Part shown: positions 37,261-46,578 of the stretch, piece after piece | Numbering within the stretch: the first letter of the stretch is position 1 | How the letters are laid out: each line of letters starts with the position of its first letter | Source of the DNA: Chitinophagales bacterium | GTDB lineage: Bacteria; Bacteroidota; Bacteroidia; Chitinophagales; UBA2359 | DNA length: 64,000 nucleotides | NCBI GenBank assembly: GCA_041392475.1 | Contig: JAWKLZ010000001.1 | Coordinates: 682,001-746,000, forward strand | Direction: 5' to 3' | Notes under the pieces: model-generated | Seen by the model: the letters and a program-made list of their open reading frames with translations, nothing else | What the model was told of the DNA's origin: nothing | Databases searched by the model: none | Translations under genes and position numbers: made by a program

Positions 37261-37488
37261 GGACGATATATTCAACCTTTGGATTTTGGATTGATGGCGG
37301 GAGCAGAGGTTGAATTAAATTCATTCATAGTGAACATCTTTTACCAATTAGGTTTGGAAAATATATCTAATTATACAGAAGATGGCACAGCAATAAAAAA
37401 TAGAATCTTAGGTGTATTGTTGGGCTATAAACTGGGGGAGAAATATAAGAGAGGAGGTCTATTTTGCTGTCATCTCAAACGAAAGTAA
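37261..37488 (+). pseudogene. Remnant of an outer-membrane beta-barrel protein
   Basis: An open stretch encodes QPLDFGLMAGAEVELNS, FIVNIFYQLGLENIS and RILGVLLGYKLG. This is the pattern of the last strands of a PorT/OmpA-like barrel, including a C-terminal strand LLGYKLG. The frame is blocked by a TGA at 37258 and no signal peptide precedes it, so only the 3' end of such a gene remains, extended by 15 or so random residues. Confidence 0.65.
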
Positions 37489-37646
37489 AAAATGAAAATT
37501 AAAGTTGAGGCTAAGTCATTAATCAAGAATGACTTTTAGTTTAAAAATAGTCTGTTAACTCGCTTAATGTCCACCAAGTTTCTGACATATTTTGAAAGTC
37601 TATGGCATATTTTATGCTTGTTAATCTTGCATAAAAACTTTCTACA

Positions 37647-38960
37647 ATGAGAACTTACAACTATTACTGTTTAGCACCACTACTTTTCCTACTGATTTTT
37701 ACCAATACCGAAGCCCAAGATTTTGAACCAGAAGAACATATCTCTATTAGACACGAGCAAGCTACGTTCTATGAAGAAAATGAAGCAGAATCTTCTGATG
37801 TGATGCCTTTTAACACGTTTGAACAACTCAAAACTTCTATTGCACCTAGTTGTAGTGAAAATTCTGGCTGTGGAATGAAAAAGCAGGTGTATGGTTATCA
37901 TCCACATTGGATGGGGGCTGATGCATATCAACGCTATGATTTTTCGTTACTTACTACCTTTTGCTATTTTGGCTACGACCTTAATGCCTATACGGGCGGT
38001 TATCGAGATATTCACCATTGGCAAACCACACAGTCGATTGATTTGGCGAAAGCTGCGGGTAATCGAGTGGAGTTGGCTGTCACCAATTTTGGAGGAACGA
38101 ACAATTTTCGCTTTTTAACCAACAAAAAAGCTTGGACTCGATTGACCGATACATTGATGAAATTATTGGATGATAGAAATGCCGATGGGGTAAATATTGA
38201 CTTTGAAGGAGTACGGCGAGAACAAAAAGCTTCGCTAACCGAATTTGTACAATATCTCTCCAAACGCTTGAAAACAGAACGTCCTGGATCTTCTGTGACG
38301 ATGGCTGTTCCTGGACTCAACAACTATCAGATTTACGATGTAGCAACTTTGCAAGATGTAGTAGATGCGTTTATCATCATGGGCTACGACTACCATTATT
38401 CCAATAGCAAACATGCTGGCCCAGTTGCACCATTGAAGGGATATTTATCTTTAGAAACTACTTTGAGAAACTATATCTGTACAGGAGTAGATAGGGCTAA
38501 GCTGATATTAGCAGTTCCTTATTACGGTAGAGAATGGCAGACAAAAAGTTATGGAGTTCCTTCCAATAGTATGGCTTATGTGAGTTCCCGTACTTTTGCA
38601 GAAATCAAATCGAAATACGAGGGACAATACACCGAAAAATGGCATATCGAAAGTGCAACACCTTATTTTGTAAGAGGCAAAGCTGGAGATTTCAAGCAGT
38701 GTTGGTTTGACAGCAAACAAAGTATTGGAAGAAAATATGATTTGGCGATTACCGAAGATATTGGAGGAGTAGGTATGTGGGCTTTGGGTTATGACAAAGG
38801 TCATACAGATTTATGGGAATTGCTGCAAGAAAAATTTCAAGTATGTGGAGAAGAGGCAAAATTGCTGTTTGCTTCCTCTCAAAAACAGAGAGCCGCCACT
38901 ACAGCCCGCCCACCACTGTATAAAGTGCTAATTGATGTTTACAATCGATTGGCAAACTGA
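37647..38960 (+). CDS. Secreted GH18-family (chitinase-like) protein
   Basis: A 437-residue protein with a signal peptide (cleavage near TEAQ) and a linker to residue 75. The GH18 barrel follows: QVYGYHPHWM, DFSLLTTFCYFGYDL, the catalytic motif DGVNIDFEG, FIIMGYDYHYS and LILAVPYYGREW. The motif has Asn where chitinases have the first Asp of DGxDxDxE, but keeps the acid Glu; DGVNIDFE is also the form used by YaaH/SleL-type peptidoglycan-acting relatives. It may act on chitin or on peptidoglycan. No sorting domain was seen at the C-terminus. Confidence 0.88.
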   Translation: MRTYNYYCLAPLLFLLIFTNTEAQDFEPEEHISIRHEQATFYEENEAESSDVMPFNTFEQLKTSIAPSCSENSGCGMKKQVYGYHPHWMGADAYQRYDFSLLTTFCYFGYDLNAYTGGYRDIHHWQTTQSIDLAKAAGNRVELAVTNFGGTNNFRFLTNKKAWTRLTDTLMKLLDDRNADGVNIDFEGVRREQKASLTEFVQYLSKRLKTERPGSSVTMAVPGLNNYQIYDVATLQDVVDAFIIMGYDYHYSNSKHAGPVAPLKGYLSLETTLRNYICTGVDRAKLILAVPYYGREWQTKSYGVPSNSMAYVSSRTFAEIKSKYEGQYTEKWHIESATPYFVRGKAGDFKQCWFDSKQSIGRKYDLAITEDIGGVGMWALGYDKGHTDLWELLQEKFQVCGEEAKLLFASSQKQRAATTARPPLYKVLIDVYNRLAN

Positions 38961-38993
38961 TAGGAAATGAGGTAAATGTAACTCTTAGGTCAA

Positions 38994-39353
38994 TCAGGCC
39001 TTGCTTCTCAGAAACAACTGCCGCAATAAAGCACCTGTCATTGCACCCATCCCGCCAAGAAGCGAGCCAATGAAAACGGTAATCGTAATGAGGTGAGTTT
39101 TTGAAGGAAGGGTGAAAAGTTCTACCATCCTATTGGTCAGAACTGACAAAGTGGATATATCTAAATACATGATAGTGAAAAGCCATAAAGTCCCAATTGC
39201 AGCTGAACCGCTTGCAAAGCCGCTTGCTGCGGAGTCTGCTGTGAACAAGCTCACTACTGCTGCAATTATTACTACTATCCAAAAAGGCATAAATAATTGA
39301 GCAACACCTGAAAGCAATGCTATGATAAAAGTTCGTTGAAAGAAGTTGGTCAT
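38994..39353 (-). CDS. Small membrane protein
   Basis: A 119-residue protein with three hydrophobic stretches (about 5-40, 48-66, 88-112), rich in Ala, Gly and Ser. There is no recognised family. It is convergent with the GH18-like gene and divergent from the helical-repeat gene, so it stands alone. Confidence 0.65.
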   Translation of the reverse strand: MTNFFQRTFIIALLSGVAQLFMPFWIVVIIAAVVSLFTADSAASGFASGSAAIGTLWLFTIMYLDISTLSVLTNRMVELFTLPSKTHLITITVFIGSLLGGMGAMTGALLRQLFLRSKA

Positions 39354-39443
39354 TAATTAATAGATTTATGTGGCAAGTTAAGTATTTTTGGTAAATTGAT
39401 GATGCTTAATTGTTATTTAAGGATACTAATTTGCAGATGATAT

Positions 39444-41006
39444 ATGGCTACTTCTGATGATTTATTTAGATTGATTAAATCTCTCAAACAATCCGAAAAA
39501 CGCTATTTCAAGGTTTTTTCTTCAACTCATGTGAAAGGAGAACAAAAGAACTATGTGAAACTATTTGAAGTAGTTGATAAACAAGAAGAATATGACGAAA
39601 CGGCTATTTTGAAGAAGTTCAAAAATGAAAAATTCATCAAGCAGTTTTCAGTCACCAAAAATTACCTTTATAATTTCATCCTCAAAAGTTTACGATCTTA
39701 TTATTCTGGTAAAGATATTGACTCAAAAATCAATGAAGATTTGGAGTCCGTCAAATTGTTGCATCACCGAGGTTTTTACAAACGAGCATTAAAAATTATT
39801 AGAAAAACAAAACAAATAGCTTGGGAATATGAAAAAATCAATAATTTGATCAATGTATTGGAATTGGAATATTCTTGTGTGGCCATGTGTTATTCCAATG
39901 AAAAGCTAAAGGAATACAAAAAGAAATACTTGACAGAGCGAGCGTATTTATTTGAGGTTATCGAAAATACGCATCAATACCACATGCTTTCTGATAAAGT
40001 GTATGACCTTTATAGAGAAGATATGGTAGTGAGAACGGAAGAAGAATTGAAAAAGTACGAGGAAGTGATGAGGCATCCATTACTGCAAAATATAGACAAA
40101 GCATTGGTTTATGATTCCAAAAAAATGTTTTATAATATTTGGGCTTTGTACCATACCATCAAACAAGAATATTCAATAGCTTTTTTTTATGACAAAATGC
40201 AGTTAGAACTACTTGAAGAAAATAAGAAAATCAAAGAGGATAAGATATTTGACTATATAGAAATTTGTCATAATCTACTATACAACTGTATAGAACTTAA
40301 ACGCTATGGTGAGTTTAATGATATTATGAAAAAAGTACAAGTTATTTCTGAAAAAAAGGAATACACTGAAAAACTTAGCGTTCATTATTATTCACAGTTA
40401 TTTGACACAACACATAGCTTATTAGCCAATTACTACTTCAATACACGACAATTTGACAAAGCATTGGCACTAATTCCCGGGATAGTAAAAGGCCTAAAAA
40501 AATATAAAACGGTTTTGGATGATGAGACGAAAATATATCTCTATTTTGAAGTTAGTAAGTTGTTGTTTTATACAGGTCAGTTGAACAATGCTTTAGAATG
40601 GCAATCCAAAATTGATGTTCACGAAAAGCAAAATGGAGCGGATGGAACAGTCTGTTATGCAAAAATTTTGAAGTTGCTGATTTACTATGATATGGGAGAC
40701 TCTTACTTTGATTTACTGCAATATGAAATCAAGTCGACACGCCGATTTTTGCAGAAAAAAGAAAGACTGTATAAAGTAGAAGATACAATCTTAAAATATT
40801 TACATAGGTTGGTAAGCACTAGTGATCTTGATTTGACAAAAGAATTGTACCAAAAATTTAAGGATGCCCTTCAACATCTCATGCTCCAAAAATTTGAAGA
40901 ATCTGCAAGTGCCTACCTCAATCTGATACATTGGTTGAACAGCAAAATAGAAGAAGTTCCCCTTAGAGAAGTAATGATAAAAGATTGGGAATCAAAAAAT
41001 AAATAA
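39444..41006 (+). CDS. Helical-repeat (TPR-like) protein, second copy
   Basis: A 520-residue protein rich in Lys, Glu and Tyr, almost all helix. The N-terminus SDDLFRLIKSLKQSEKRYFKVF, then KLFEVVD and TKNYLYNFILKSLRSYY, recurs in many Bacteroidota proteins of unknown function and matches the pattern of the protein at 1416-2891. TPR-like pairs such as FDKALALIPGIVKGL follow. No export signal, so it is probably cytoplasmic. Confidence 0.8.
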   Translation: MATSDDLFRLIKSLKQSEKRYFKVFSSTHVKGEQKNYVKLFEVVDKQEEYDETAILKKFKNEKFIKQFSVTKNYLYNFILKSLRSYYSGKDIDSKINEDLESVKLLHHRGFYKRALKIIRKTKQIAWEYEKINNLINVLELEYSCVAMCYSNEKLKEYKKKYLTERAYLFEVIENTHQYHMLSDKVYDLYREDMVVRTEEELKKYEEVMRHPLLQNIDKALVYDSKKMFYNIWALYHTIKQEYSIAFFYDKMQLELLEENKKIKEDKIFDYIEICHNLLYNCIELKRYGEFNDIMKKVQVISEKKEYTEKLSVHYYSQLFDTTHSLLANYYFNTRQFDKALALIPGIVKGLKKYKTVLDDETKIYLYFEVSKLLFYTGQLNNALEWQSKIDVHEKQNGADGTVCYAKILKLLIYYDMGDSYFDLLQYEIKSTRRFLQKKERLYKVEDTILKYLHRLVSTSDLDLTKELYQKFKDALQHLMLQKFEESASAYLNLIHWLNSKIEEVPLREVMIKDWESKNK

Positions 41007-41011
41007 AGTAG

Positions 41012-41048
41012 AAATAAAAAAGCCTACCAACAAAAAAGTCAGTAGGCT
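41012..41048 (-). terminator. Terminator for the PKD protein gene
   Basis: AGCCTAC (41021-41027) and GTAGGCT (41042-41048) form a seven-base stem. Read on the minus strand, a T-rich run (T6AT3) follows, so it ends the minus-strand transcript. Confidence 0.6.
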
Positions 41049-41122
41049 ATTGAATTAAATTCGGGAATATATCTTTTTTAAATCAATTTTATTGTTTGAT
41101 AAATAACAAATTTACTTCAATC

Positions 41123-41608
41123 TTATTCAAGGTTTAAAATCTTGGATTGATTGACTTCCTCTTGTGTGATTTTTTGTGGATTGTGCAATTGATTGGTCGC
41201 TTGTAAATAGTAATTTCCGCCAATAAAATCGATACAACCTGTTGATGTATTGTGAATCATCACTGTGAAATAATAAATTCCTGATTTTTTGTAGGTATGT
41301 TGAATATCTTTGGTTTCTGAGATTGCTCCATCACCAAATGTCCATTCTACATTAGAATATTCGCCTACGGCTTTGTTTTTGAATGTTACAGTTAAGCCTT
41401 CAATCGTGAGGTCAAACAACATATCTAATTTGCAAACATCTTTGTCGTAAATTGGCGCACGATCCAAAAAAGCTGTTGCAGCAGTTTCTACGATATTGAT
41501 ATCTGCAACTATTTCGCTTTCATTTACATGAGTACTTCCGACACCAACTCCAGCATAATTGCATATACTGAACAATAAACAGAAAGAAAGTAGGAGTAAT
41601 TGTTTCAT
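41123..41608 (-). CDS. Secreted PKD-domain protein
   Basis: A 161-residue secreted protein with a signal peptide (MKQLLLLSFCLLFSICNYA). Residues 65-145 form one PKD domain (VTFKNKAVGEYSNVEWTFGDG and YKKSGIYYFTVMI), a beta-sandwich used for protein or polysaccharide binding. It has no T9SS sorting domain. It lies downstream of the polyprenyl synthase gene on the same strand, 62 bp away. Confidence 0.85.
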   Translation of the reverse strand: MKQLLLLSFCLLFSICNYAGVGVGSTHVNESEIVADINIVETAATAFLDRAPIYDKDVCKLDMLFDLTIEGLTVTFKNKAVGEYSNVEWTFGDGAISETKDIQHTYKKSGIYYFTVMIHNTSTGCIDFIGGNYYLQATNQLHNPQKITQEEVNQSKILNLE

Positions 41609-41670
41609 ATCTGAATAGGTTTACATTAGGGATTAATGATTTTGGGGTTCATATCACAATTTAAGCAAAA

Positions 41671-42642
41671 TTATTGTTTTCTCTTCATTAAATAGTCAAT
41701 AAATGTGAGAAGAGATTGTTTTTTTTTCATACTTAGCTTAGTTGCATCCAAATGTTCGCAAGCTTTTTGGTAGTAAGATTCCATTAATTTCTCTGCTTTT
41801 TCTTTTATTTTCAATAAGTTGAATATGTTTTTTATTGTATTTATTTTTTCTTCTTTGTCGAAATTTTGAAGAGAAATACAGTGCAATATATTATTCCTAT
41901 TTTTCTCGTCAGCCAGATTTACCGCTTCCAAAAGGAGAAAGGTTTTTTTATTTTGAATGATATCACCGCCAACTTGCTTTCCAAAATTTTCATCCGTGCT
42001 ATAGGTATCCAAAATGTCGTCTTGTAGCTGAAATGCAATGCCTGCCAATCGCCCAAATTCGTACAAATTTTGAGCTTCCTCAATTGAAGCACCGCCCACT
42101 AAGGCTCCAATTTTCAGGCTTGCAGCAATTAATACGGCTGTTTTCAATTCTATCATTTTGAGGTAATCTTCCACACTTACTTCCGTTACAGGCAAGGTTT
42201 CAAAATCCATATCGTATTGTTGCCCCTCACATACTTCAATGGCCGTTTGGTTAAATGTTTGAAGTACAAGTCCAAGAATAGAAGAATCTACTTGACAGAT
42301 ATAGCTATAGGCTTTGGCAAACATCACATCACCCGACAAAATTGCAGTATTTAAGTTGTATTTCGTGTGCATCGTTTCCTTGCCACGTCGTAGGGGAGCA
42401 GCATCCATAATATCATCATGTGCAAGCGTGAAATTGTGAAAGTACTCAATGCCTATTGCAGGTGCGAGAGCTTTTTTAACATCTGTGTCAAACAGTTCAC
42501 AAGCCATCAGACACAACACAGGACGCACTCTTTTTCCGCCCAATTGCAGCAGATAGTCGACAGGCTCATACAGATTGAAGGGAGGTTTAGCAGCACTGTG
42601 TTCTTCTAAGGATTTTATAAATATATCAAATAAGTGTTTCAT
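41671..42642 (-). CDS. Polyprenyl diphosphate synthase
   Basis: A trans-isoprenyl diphosphate synthase of 323 residues, starting at the ATG at 42642 (an upstream TTG adds one residue). The first Asp-rich motif is in LAHDDIMDAAPLRRG and the second in FQLQDDILDTY; GGKRVRPVL binds the diphosphate. It makes a long or medium isoprenoid (farnesyl/geranylgeranyl type); product length cannot be fixed. It is 22 bp after the SpoIIM-like gene and probably in its operon. Confidence 0.93.
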   Translation of the reverse strand: MKHLFDIFIKSLEEHSAAKPPFNLYEPVDYLLQLGGKRVRPVLCLMACELFDTDVKKALAPAIGIEYFHNFTLAHDDIMDAAPLRRGKETMHTKYNLNTAILSGDVMFAKAYSYICQVDSSILGLVLQTFNQTAIEVCEGQQYDMDFETLPVTEVSVEDYLKMIELKTAVLIAASLKIGALVGGASIEEAQNLYEFGRLAGIAFQLQDDILDTYSTDENFGKQVGGDIIQNKKTFLLLEAVNLADEKNRNNILHCISLQNFDKEEKINTIKNIFNLLKIKEKAEKLMESYYQKACEHLDATKLSMKKKQSLLTFIDYLMKRKQ

Positions 42643-42664
42643 CAATAAGTATCATTTTCAATTT

Positions 42665-43651
42665 TTAAACTCTCGTTTCTAATTCCTCTGCTCTCTCACC
42701 TAAAGTCATCAAATGCTTCGGATAAACCACAAAATACCAAATCACAAAAGCCAAAGAAATCAAGATAATCGTTAGCTTTAACAAATCAGGCATTTCGGTC
42801 AATCTTGTAACAAATCCTTCAAAAAAGGCTGCTAAGATAAATATGGGAATCAAACCTACAATTATTTTCAAGCCTTTTTTAGCACCTATCAAGAAAGACT
42901 GTCGCCTCGAATAAGTTTTGGGAAATAAAATGCTGTTGCCCATCACAAAACCTGCACAACCTGCAATGACTATCGCTGATATTTCGAGTGTGCCATGTAT
43001 CCAGATTGTGAGAAAAGAGGTGAGAAATAGTCCTTTTTGGTAGAAAAAATACTGAAATGCCCCAAGCATAATCCCATTTTGGAGTAGCACAAGACCTGTT
43101 CCAAATGACAGAAATACACCAAAAATAAATGCCATGAACGAAACTCTCACATTGTTCCATGCAATATATACCCACATTTCCATTTGCTCCATGTGTTTGT
43201 AAACACCCATTGGGTCGCCTTTTTCTATGTTGTCAAGAGTCATATTGACATAACCATCTCCCAAAATCAATCGCACAAATGTGGCATCGTTGGCACTCGA
43301 AATCACTCCAATCGCAACGGCAATGCCAAAAATCAATACAGCATACAGCAGTTTGTGGCGTACTTCGTACATGACCATCGGCAATTCGTATTTCCAAAAT
43401 TGAACAATTCGACTGCTTTCCTCTTTTTTGTTTCGGTAGATAGACTGGTGTACTTTTGCTGCCAAAGTATTCAAATACTGTGTGATCGAACTTTTTGGGT
43501 AAAAAGTTTTGGCATAAGAAAGGTCATCGGTAATTTGGATAAAAAGCGTAGCTTGCTCATCGGGAGTTACAGTACGTTCTTTCTTATCTAATAAGGCTTC
43601 AAAACGTTGCCATTTATCTTTATTTTTTTTGATAAAAGCAGGTTCTCGCAT
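42665..43651 (-). CDS. SpoIIM-like (stage II sporulation protein M) membrane protein
   Basis: The ATG at 43651 (MREPAFIKKNKDKWQRFEALL) is the family start; 33 residues before it are unlike an N-terminus. The 328-residue protein has a cytoplasmic helical N-terminal part and five or more transmembrane helices, including IHGTLEISAIVIAGCAG, typical of the SpoIIM family found in non-sporulating bacteria. It is divergent from an RDD protein gene, a common Bacteroidota pairing. Its role is unknown, probably membrane-linked. Confidence 0.88.
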   Translation of the reverse strand: MREPAFIKKNKDKWQRFEALLDKKERTVTPDEQATLFIQITDDLSYAKTFYPKSSITQYLNTLAAKVHQSIYRNKKEESSRIVQFWKYELPMVMYEVRHKLLYAVLIFGIAVAIGVISSANDATFVRLILGDGYVNMTLDNIEKGDPMGVYKHMEQMEMWVYIAWNNVRVSFMAFIFGVFLSFGTGLVLLQNGIMLGAFQYFFYQKGLFLTSFLTIWIHGTLEISAIVIAGCAGFVMGNSILFPKTYSRRQSFLIGAKKGLKIIVGLIPIFILAAFFEGFVTRLTEMPDLLKLTIILISLAFVIWYFVVYPKHLMTLGERAEELETRV

Positions 43652-43702
43652 TTTATAAGTAATTTGGGGGCTTGTTAAGAATTTAATATACAAGTTCAAA
43701 AT

Positions 43703-43710
43703 CAAATATA
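43703..43710 (-). promoter_or_regulatory. -7 box for the SpoIIM-like gene
   Basis: The minus strand reads TATATTTG, matching TAnnTTTG, 51 bp upstream of the ATG at 43651. It is 11 bp from the inverted repeat at 43722-43742. Confidence 0.5.
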
Positions 43711-43721
43711 TGCCAAGATTA

Positions 43722-43742
43722 CGAAAGTTTTGATAACTTTCG
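43722..43742. promoter_or_regulatory. Perfect inverted repeat between divergent membrane-protein genes
   Basis: CGAAAGTT (43722-43729) and AACTTTCG (43735-43742) are exact eight-base arms around TTGAT. It lies in the divergent promoter region of SpoIIM-like and RDD genes, 49 bp before the RDD start. A repressor site controlling both is plausible. Confidence 0.5.
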
Positions 43743-43791
43743 CAATTCATTAGAAGAACTTAAAGAAAAAACAATATCACCGACTTGATTT

Positions 43792-44499
43792 ATGGAAAGA
43801 ATTAGTATTGATACAACACAAAATGTGGCGATAGAATACGAAGCCGCAGGACTAGGAGACCGTTTTATTGCAGGTTTGATTGATTACCTCATCTTAGGAA
43901 TGTATTTATTGGGTATGCTCTATTTCATAGACATTATTTCAAGCGCATTACCCCAATGGGCCATTATTTTGATATTTATCTTTCCAGTTTGGTTGTATCA
44001 TCTTCTTTGTGAGTTGTTTATGAATGGGCAGAGTATTGGTAAACGACAAATGAACATCAAAGTAATCAATATCAATGGACTACCCGTATCGTTTGGTAGT
44101 TATTTTATTCGCTGGTTGTTTCGTTTGATTGACGTGTTTATGACCTTTGGAGGTTTGGCAGTATTGACCATCGTAATGAATGGCAAAGGTCAAAGATTGG
44201 GGGACATGGCAGCAGGTACGGCAGTCGTTAGTCTCAAATCTCGTAAAAAGCTATCCGATACACTATTTGAATTTACCGATGAAAACTATCAAGTGACCTT
44301 CAAACAAGTACAAAACCTAACCGATAAGGATGTGTCGCTTATCAAAGAAATCATGAACGATGCCAAACAGACTAGCAATAACCAAGTTATATTAGCTCTG
44401 GTCGCTAAATTGAAAAAACTATTGGATATAGAAAGCAGTTTACCTGCTCGTATTTTCTTGGAAACAATTCTCAAGGACTACAATCACCTCAATTCCTAA
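43792..44499 (+). CDS. RDD family membrane protein
   Basis: A 235-residue protein with the RDD motif near the N-terminus (AAGLGDRFIAGLIDYLIL) and three transmembrane helices. A second signature is GQSIGKRQMNIKVIN, and the loop RLGDMAAGTAVV closes the family pattern. Residues 155-235 are a soluble helical tail. It is divergent from the SpoIIM-like gene, as in many Bacteroidota. Transport function has been suggested for the family but not proven. Confidence 0.9.
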   Translation: MERISIDTTQNVAIEYEAAGLGDRFIAGLIDYLILGMYLLGMLYFIDIISSALPQWAIILIFIFPVWLYHLLCELFMNGQSIGKRQMNIKVININGLPVSFGSYFIRWLFRLIDVFMTFGGLAVLTIVMNGKGQRLGDMAAGTAVVSLKSRKKLSDTLFEFTDENYQVTFKQVQNLTDKDVSLIKEIMNDAKQTSNNQVILALVAKLKKLLDIESSLPARIFLETILKDYNHLNS

Positions 44500-44758
44500 T
44501 TTACGCCATTTCATTTACAAAAACTGCACTAATCTTACACCTTCAATACTTTATTATTATTTGTATTCCAAAAATTAATATTTGAAAATCAGTTCCTTAA
44601 ACTAAGGATTGAAAAACCTGTCAACATAGCTGCCTTTATTGCCTACTGCAATAAGATACTCTCTTTTTACGATATTAAGATATACATTTACAGCAAGAAT
44701 ACTAAACAAATGCTAGGCTGCAATTGTATGTATTGCTTACACAAATTTTTTTTAATTT
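44500..44758. other. 259-bp intergenic region
   Basis: No coding frame is visible. A small dyad TCCTTA/TAAGGA lies at 44594-44608. Nothing else is notable. Confidence 0.5.
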
Positions 44759-46189
44759 ATGAAATTATTTGCAATAAAATTTTTGTTTTTGTTAATGCTG
44801 ACCAGCTTCTATGCTCATGCAACATTTGCAGAAGGAATCCAATGGTACACCGATATTGAAGTCGCAAAACAAGAAGCCGAAAAAACGCAGAACCCCATTT
44901 TAGTAGTTTTTTCAGGCTCAGATTGGTGCAAACCCTGTATGAAATTGAAGCAAGAAGTATTGACCTCCTCCGAGTTTGAAGAATATGCTTCTCAAAATCT
45001 AATATTGGTCGAAGCCGATTTTCCAGCTCAAAAAAAGAACCGATTGAGTGATGAACAAACGGCACACAATGACAAATTGGCCGAAACGTACAATCCAAAT
45101 GGTGTTTTTCCTTCAATGATTCTCCTCGACCACACTGGCAAAAAACTGGGAGGAATGGGCTACAAAAAAGACTTTGAAATAAAGGATTACATAGCCTACT
45201 TTTCTAGTTTCTCCAAAATGGGCATGAACTCCGAAGGCATGAACTCCGAAAAGGAGACCAACAAAACCCACACCAAGGTATTGAAGTTGATGGGATCTCG
45301 TTTTGAAGTGTCTGCTATTCAGGAAGATGAGCAGTTGGCATGGGATGCTATCAATGCAGGTATTGCAGAAATCACCCGCATCGAAAACCTTATTTCTTCA
45401 TGGAAAGAAGATTCCGAAACCAGTGAAATCAACCGCAAAGCAGGCATTGAGCCTGTGAAGGTCGACAAAGAACTTTATGATTTGATTCACAGAGCATTGA
45501 GGGTTTCTAAACTGACGGATGGAGCTTTTGACATCAGTTTTGCATCCTTGGAGAAGGTATGGAAGTTTGATGGTTCGATGACCGAACTGCCAAGTAAAGA
45601 AGCAATTGCAGCATCCGTAGCTAAAATCAATTACCACAACATTATTTTGGATGATGAAACACAAACGGTTTTCTTGAAGGAAGAAGGCATGAGGATTGGT
45701 TTTGGTGCAATCGGTAAAGGATATGCCGCTAATCGGGCGAAGAAAATCATGCAAGAAATGGGTATTGAAAATGGATTGGTTAATGCGGGAGGCGATTTGA
45801 TTGGTTGGGGAGAACAAGAAGATGGAACGGTTTGGAAAATCGGAATTGCAGATCCACAAGAAAAGGACAAAATTTTTTCGTGGCTGAGTATTGTCAATCA
45901 AAGCGTAGTGACTTCGGGAAACTACGAAAAATTTGCGATGATTGACGGAACTCGCTATGCTCATATCATTGACCCTCGTACAGGTATGCCTGTTACGGGC
46001 TTAAAAAGCGTAACCGTTATTTGCCCCGATGCAGAATTGGCGGATGCTCTGGCGACTTCCATTTTTGTATTGGGTGAAGGTGCGGGCATCAATTTGGTGA
46101 ATCAATTGAAGGGCATTGAGTGTTTGTTGGTGACAGATGAAAATGAAATCAAAACCTCTGAACATTTGGCTCTTAATTATTATGAGTGA
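44759..46189 (+). CDS. apbE: Thioredoxin-like / ApbE (FAD:protein FMN transferase) fusion
   Basis: A 476-residue exported protein. The signal peptide covers residues 1-24. Residues 28-150 are a thioredoxin fold with active site WCKPC (Cys57, Cys60) in FSGSDWCKPCMKL. Residues 172-476 are ApbE, which transfers FMN from FAD to Ser/Thr of exported proteins: GKGYAANRAKKIM, NAGGDLIGWG and DPRTGMPVTG are present. The fusion of a reductase-like module with a flavinylating enzyme is notable. It starts a cluster with DUF4266 and DUF3570 genes. No protein in the window shows a clear flavinylation motif; its target is elsewhere. Confidence 0.92.
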   Translation: MKLFAIKFLFLLMLTSFYAHATFAEGIQWYTDIEVAKQEAEKTQNPILVVFSGSDWCKPCMKLKQEVLTSSEFEEYASQNLILVEADFPAQKKNRLSDEQTAHNDKLAETYNPNGVFPSMILLDHTGKKLGGMGYKKDFEIKDYIAYFSSFSKMGMNSEGMNSEKETNKTHTKVLKLMGSRFEVSAIQEDEQLAWDAINAGIAEITRIENLISSWKEDSETSEINRKAGIEPVKVDKELYDLIHRALRVSKLTDGAFDISFASLEKVWKFDGSMTELPSKEAIAASVAKINYHNIILDDETQTVFLKEEGMRIGFGAIGKGYAANRAKKIMQEMGIENGLVNAGGDLIGWGEQEDGTVWKIGIADPQEKDKIFSWLSIVNQSVVTSGNYEKFAMIDGTRYAHIIDPRTGMPVTGLKSVTVICPDAELADALATSIFVLGEGAGINLVNQLKGIECLLVTDENEIKTSEHLALNYYE

Positions 46190-46276
46190 CGTTGTTTAAC
46201 AATGTTGGAACTATGATTTTTTTTTTATTCGAGTATCACAAACACATCAATACTCCAACACACAAAAACACAAAAA

Positions 46277-46495
46277 ATGAAACTACTCAAAATATTTATT
46301 TTCTGTTGCTTTGCGATTCAATTCACAAGTTCCTGTGTATCCGTCAAAGAATACCAAAAAATGTACCTCAACGATGAAGACATGAAGCTGAGTAAACGCA
46401 AAGTAGAAATGTATGAAACCAATTTTCAGACCTACCGAGAAGGAGCTTCTGGCGCGAATGGAGGGAAAGTAGGAGGCGGTTGTGGCTGCAATTAG
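46277..46495 (+). CDS. DUF4266 lipoprotein
   Basis: A 72-residue lipoprotein (signal to TSSC, Cys20). Conserved marks of DUF4266 are VKEYQKMYLNDEDM, and a Gly-rich tail ending in GGKVGGGCGCN with two Cys. The tail could bind metal or form a disulfide with the Trx module of the neighbour; ASGAN is near to, but does not equal, an ApbE target motif. It always lies between ApbE and DUF3570 genes in this type of cluster (family knowledge). Confidence 0.88.
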   Translation: MKLLKIFIFCCFAIQFTSSCVSVKEYQKMYLNDEDMKLSKRKVEMYETNFQTYREGASGANGGKVGGGCGCN

Positions 46496-46578
46496 CTTAC
46501 AAATAGTACTACAAAAATTTCAGAAGGCTATTTTACCCATCTACGAAAAAAACATTTCATTTAATAGATCACTTCAAT

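Noticed and set aside
46277..46495. ASGAN in the DUF4266 lipoprotein as an ApbE flavinylation site
   Set aside because: The target motif requires Ser or Thr at the last position, where this protein has Asn.
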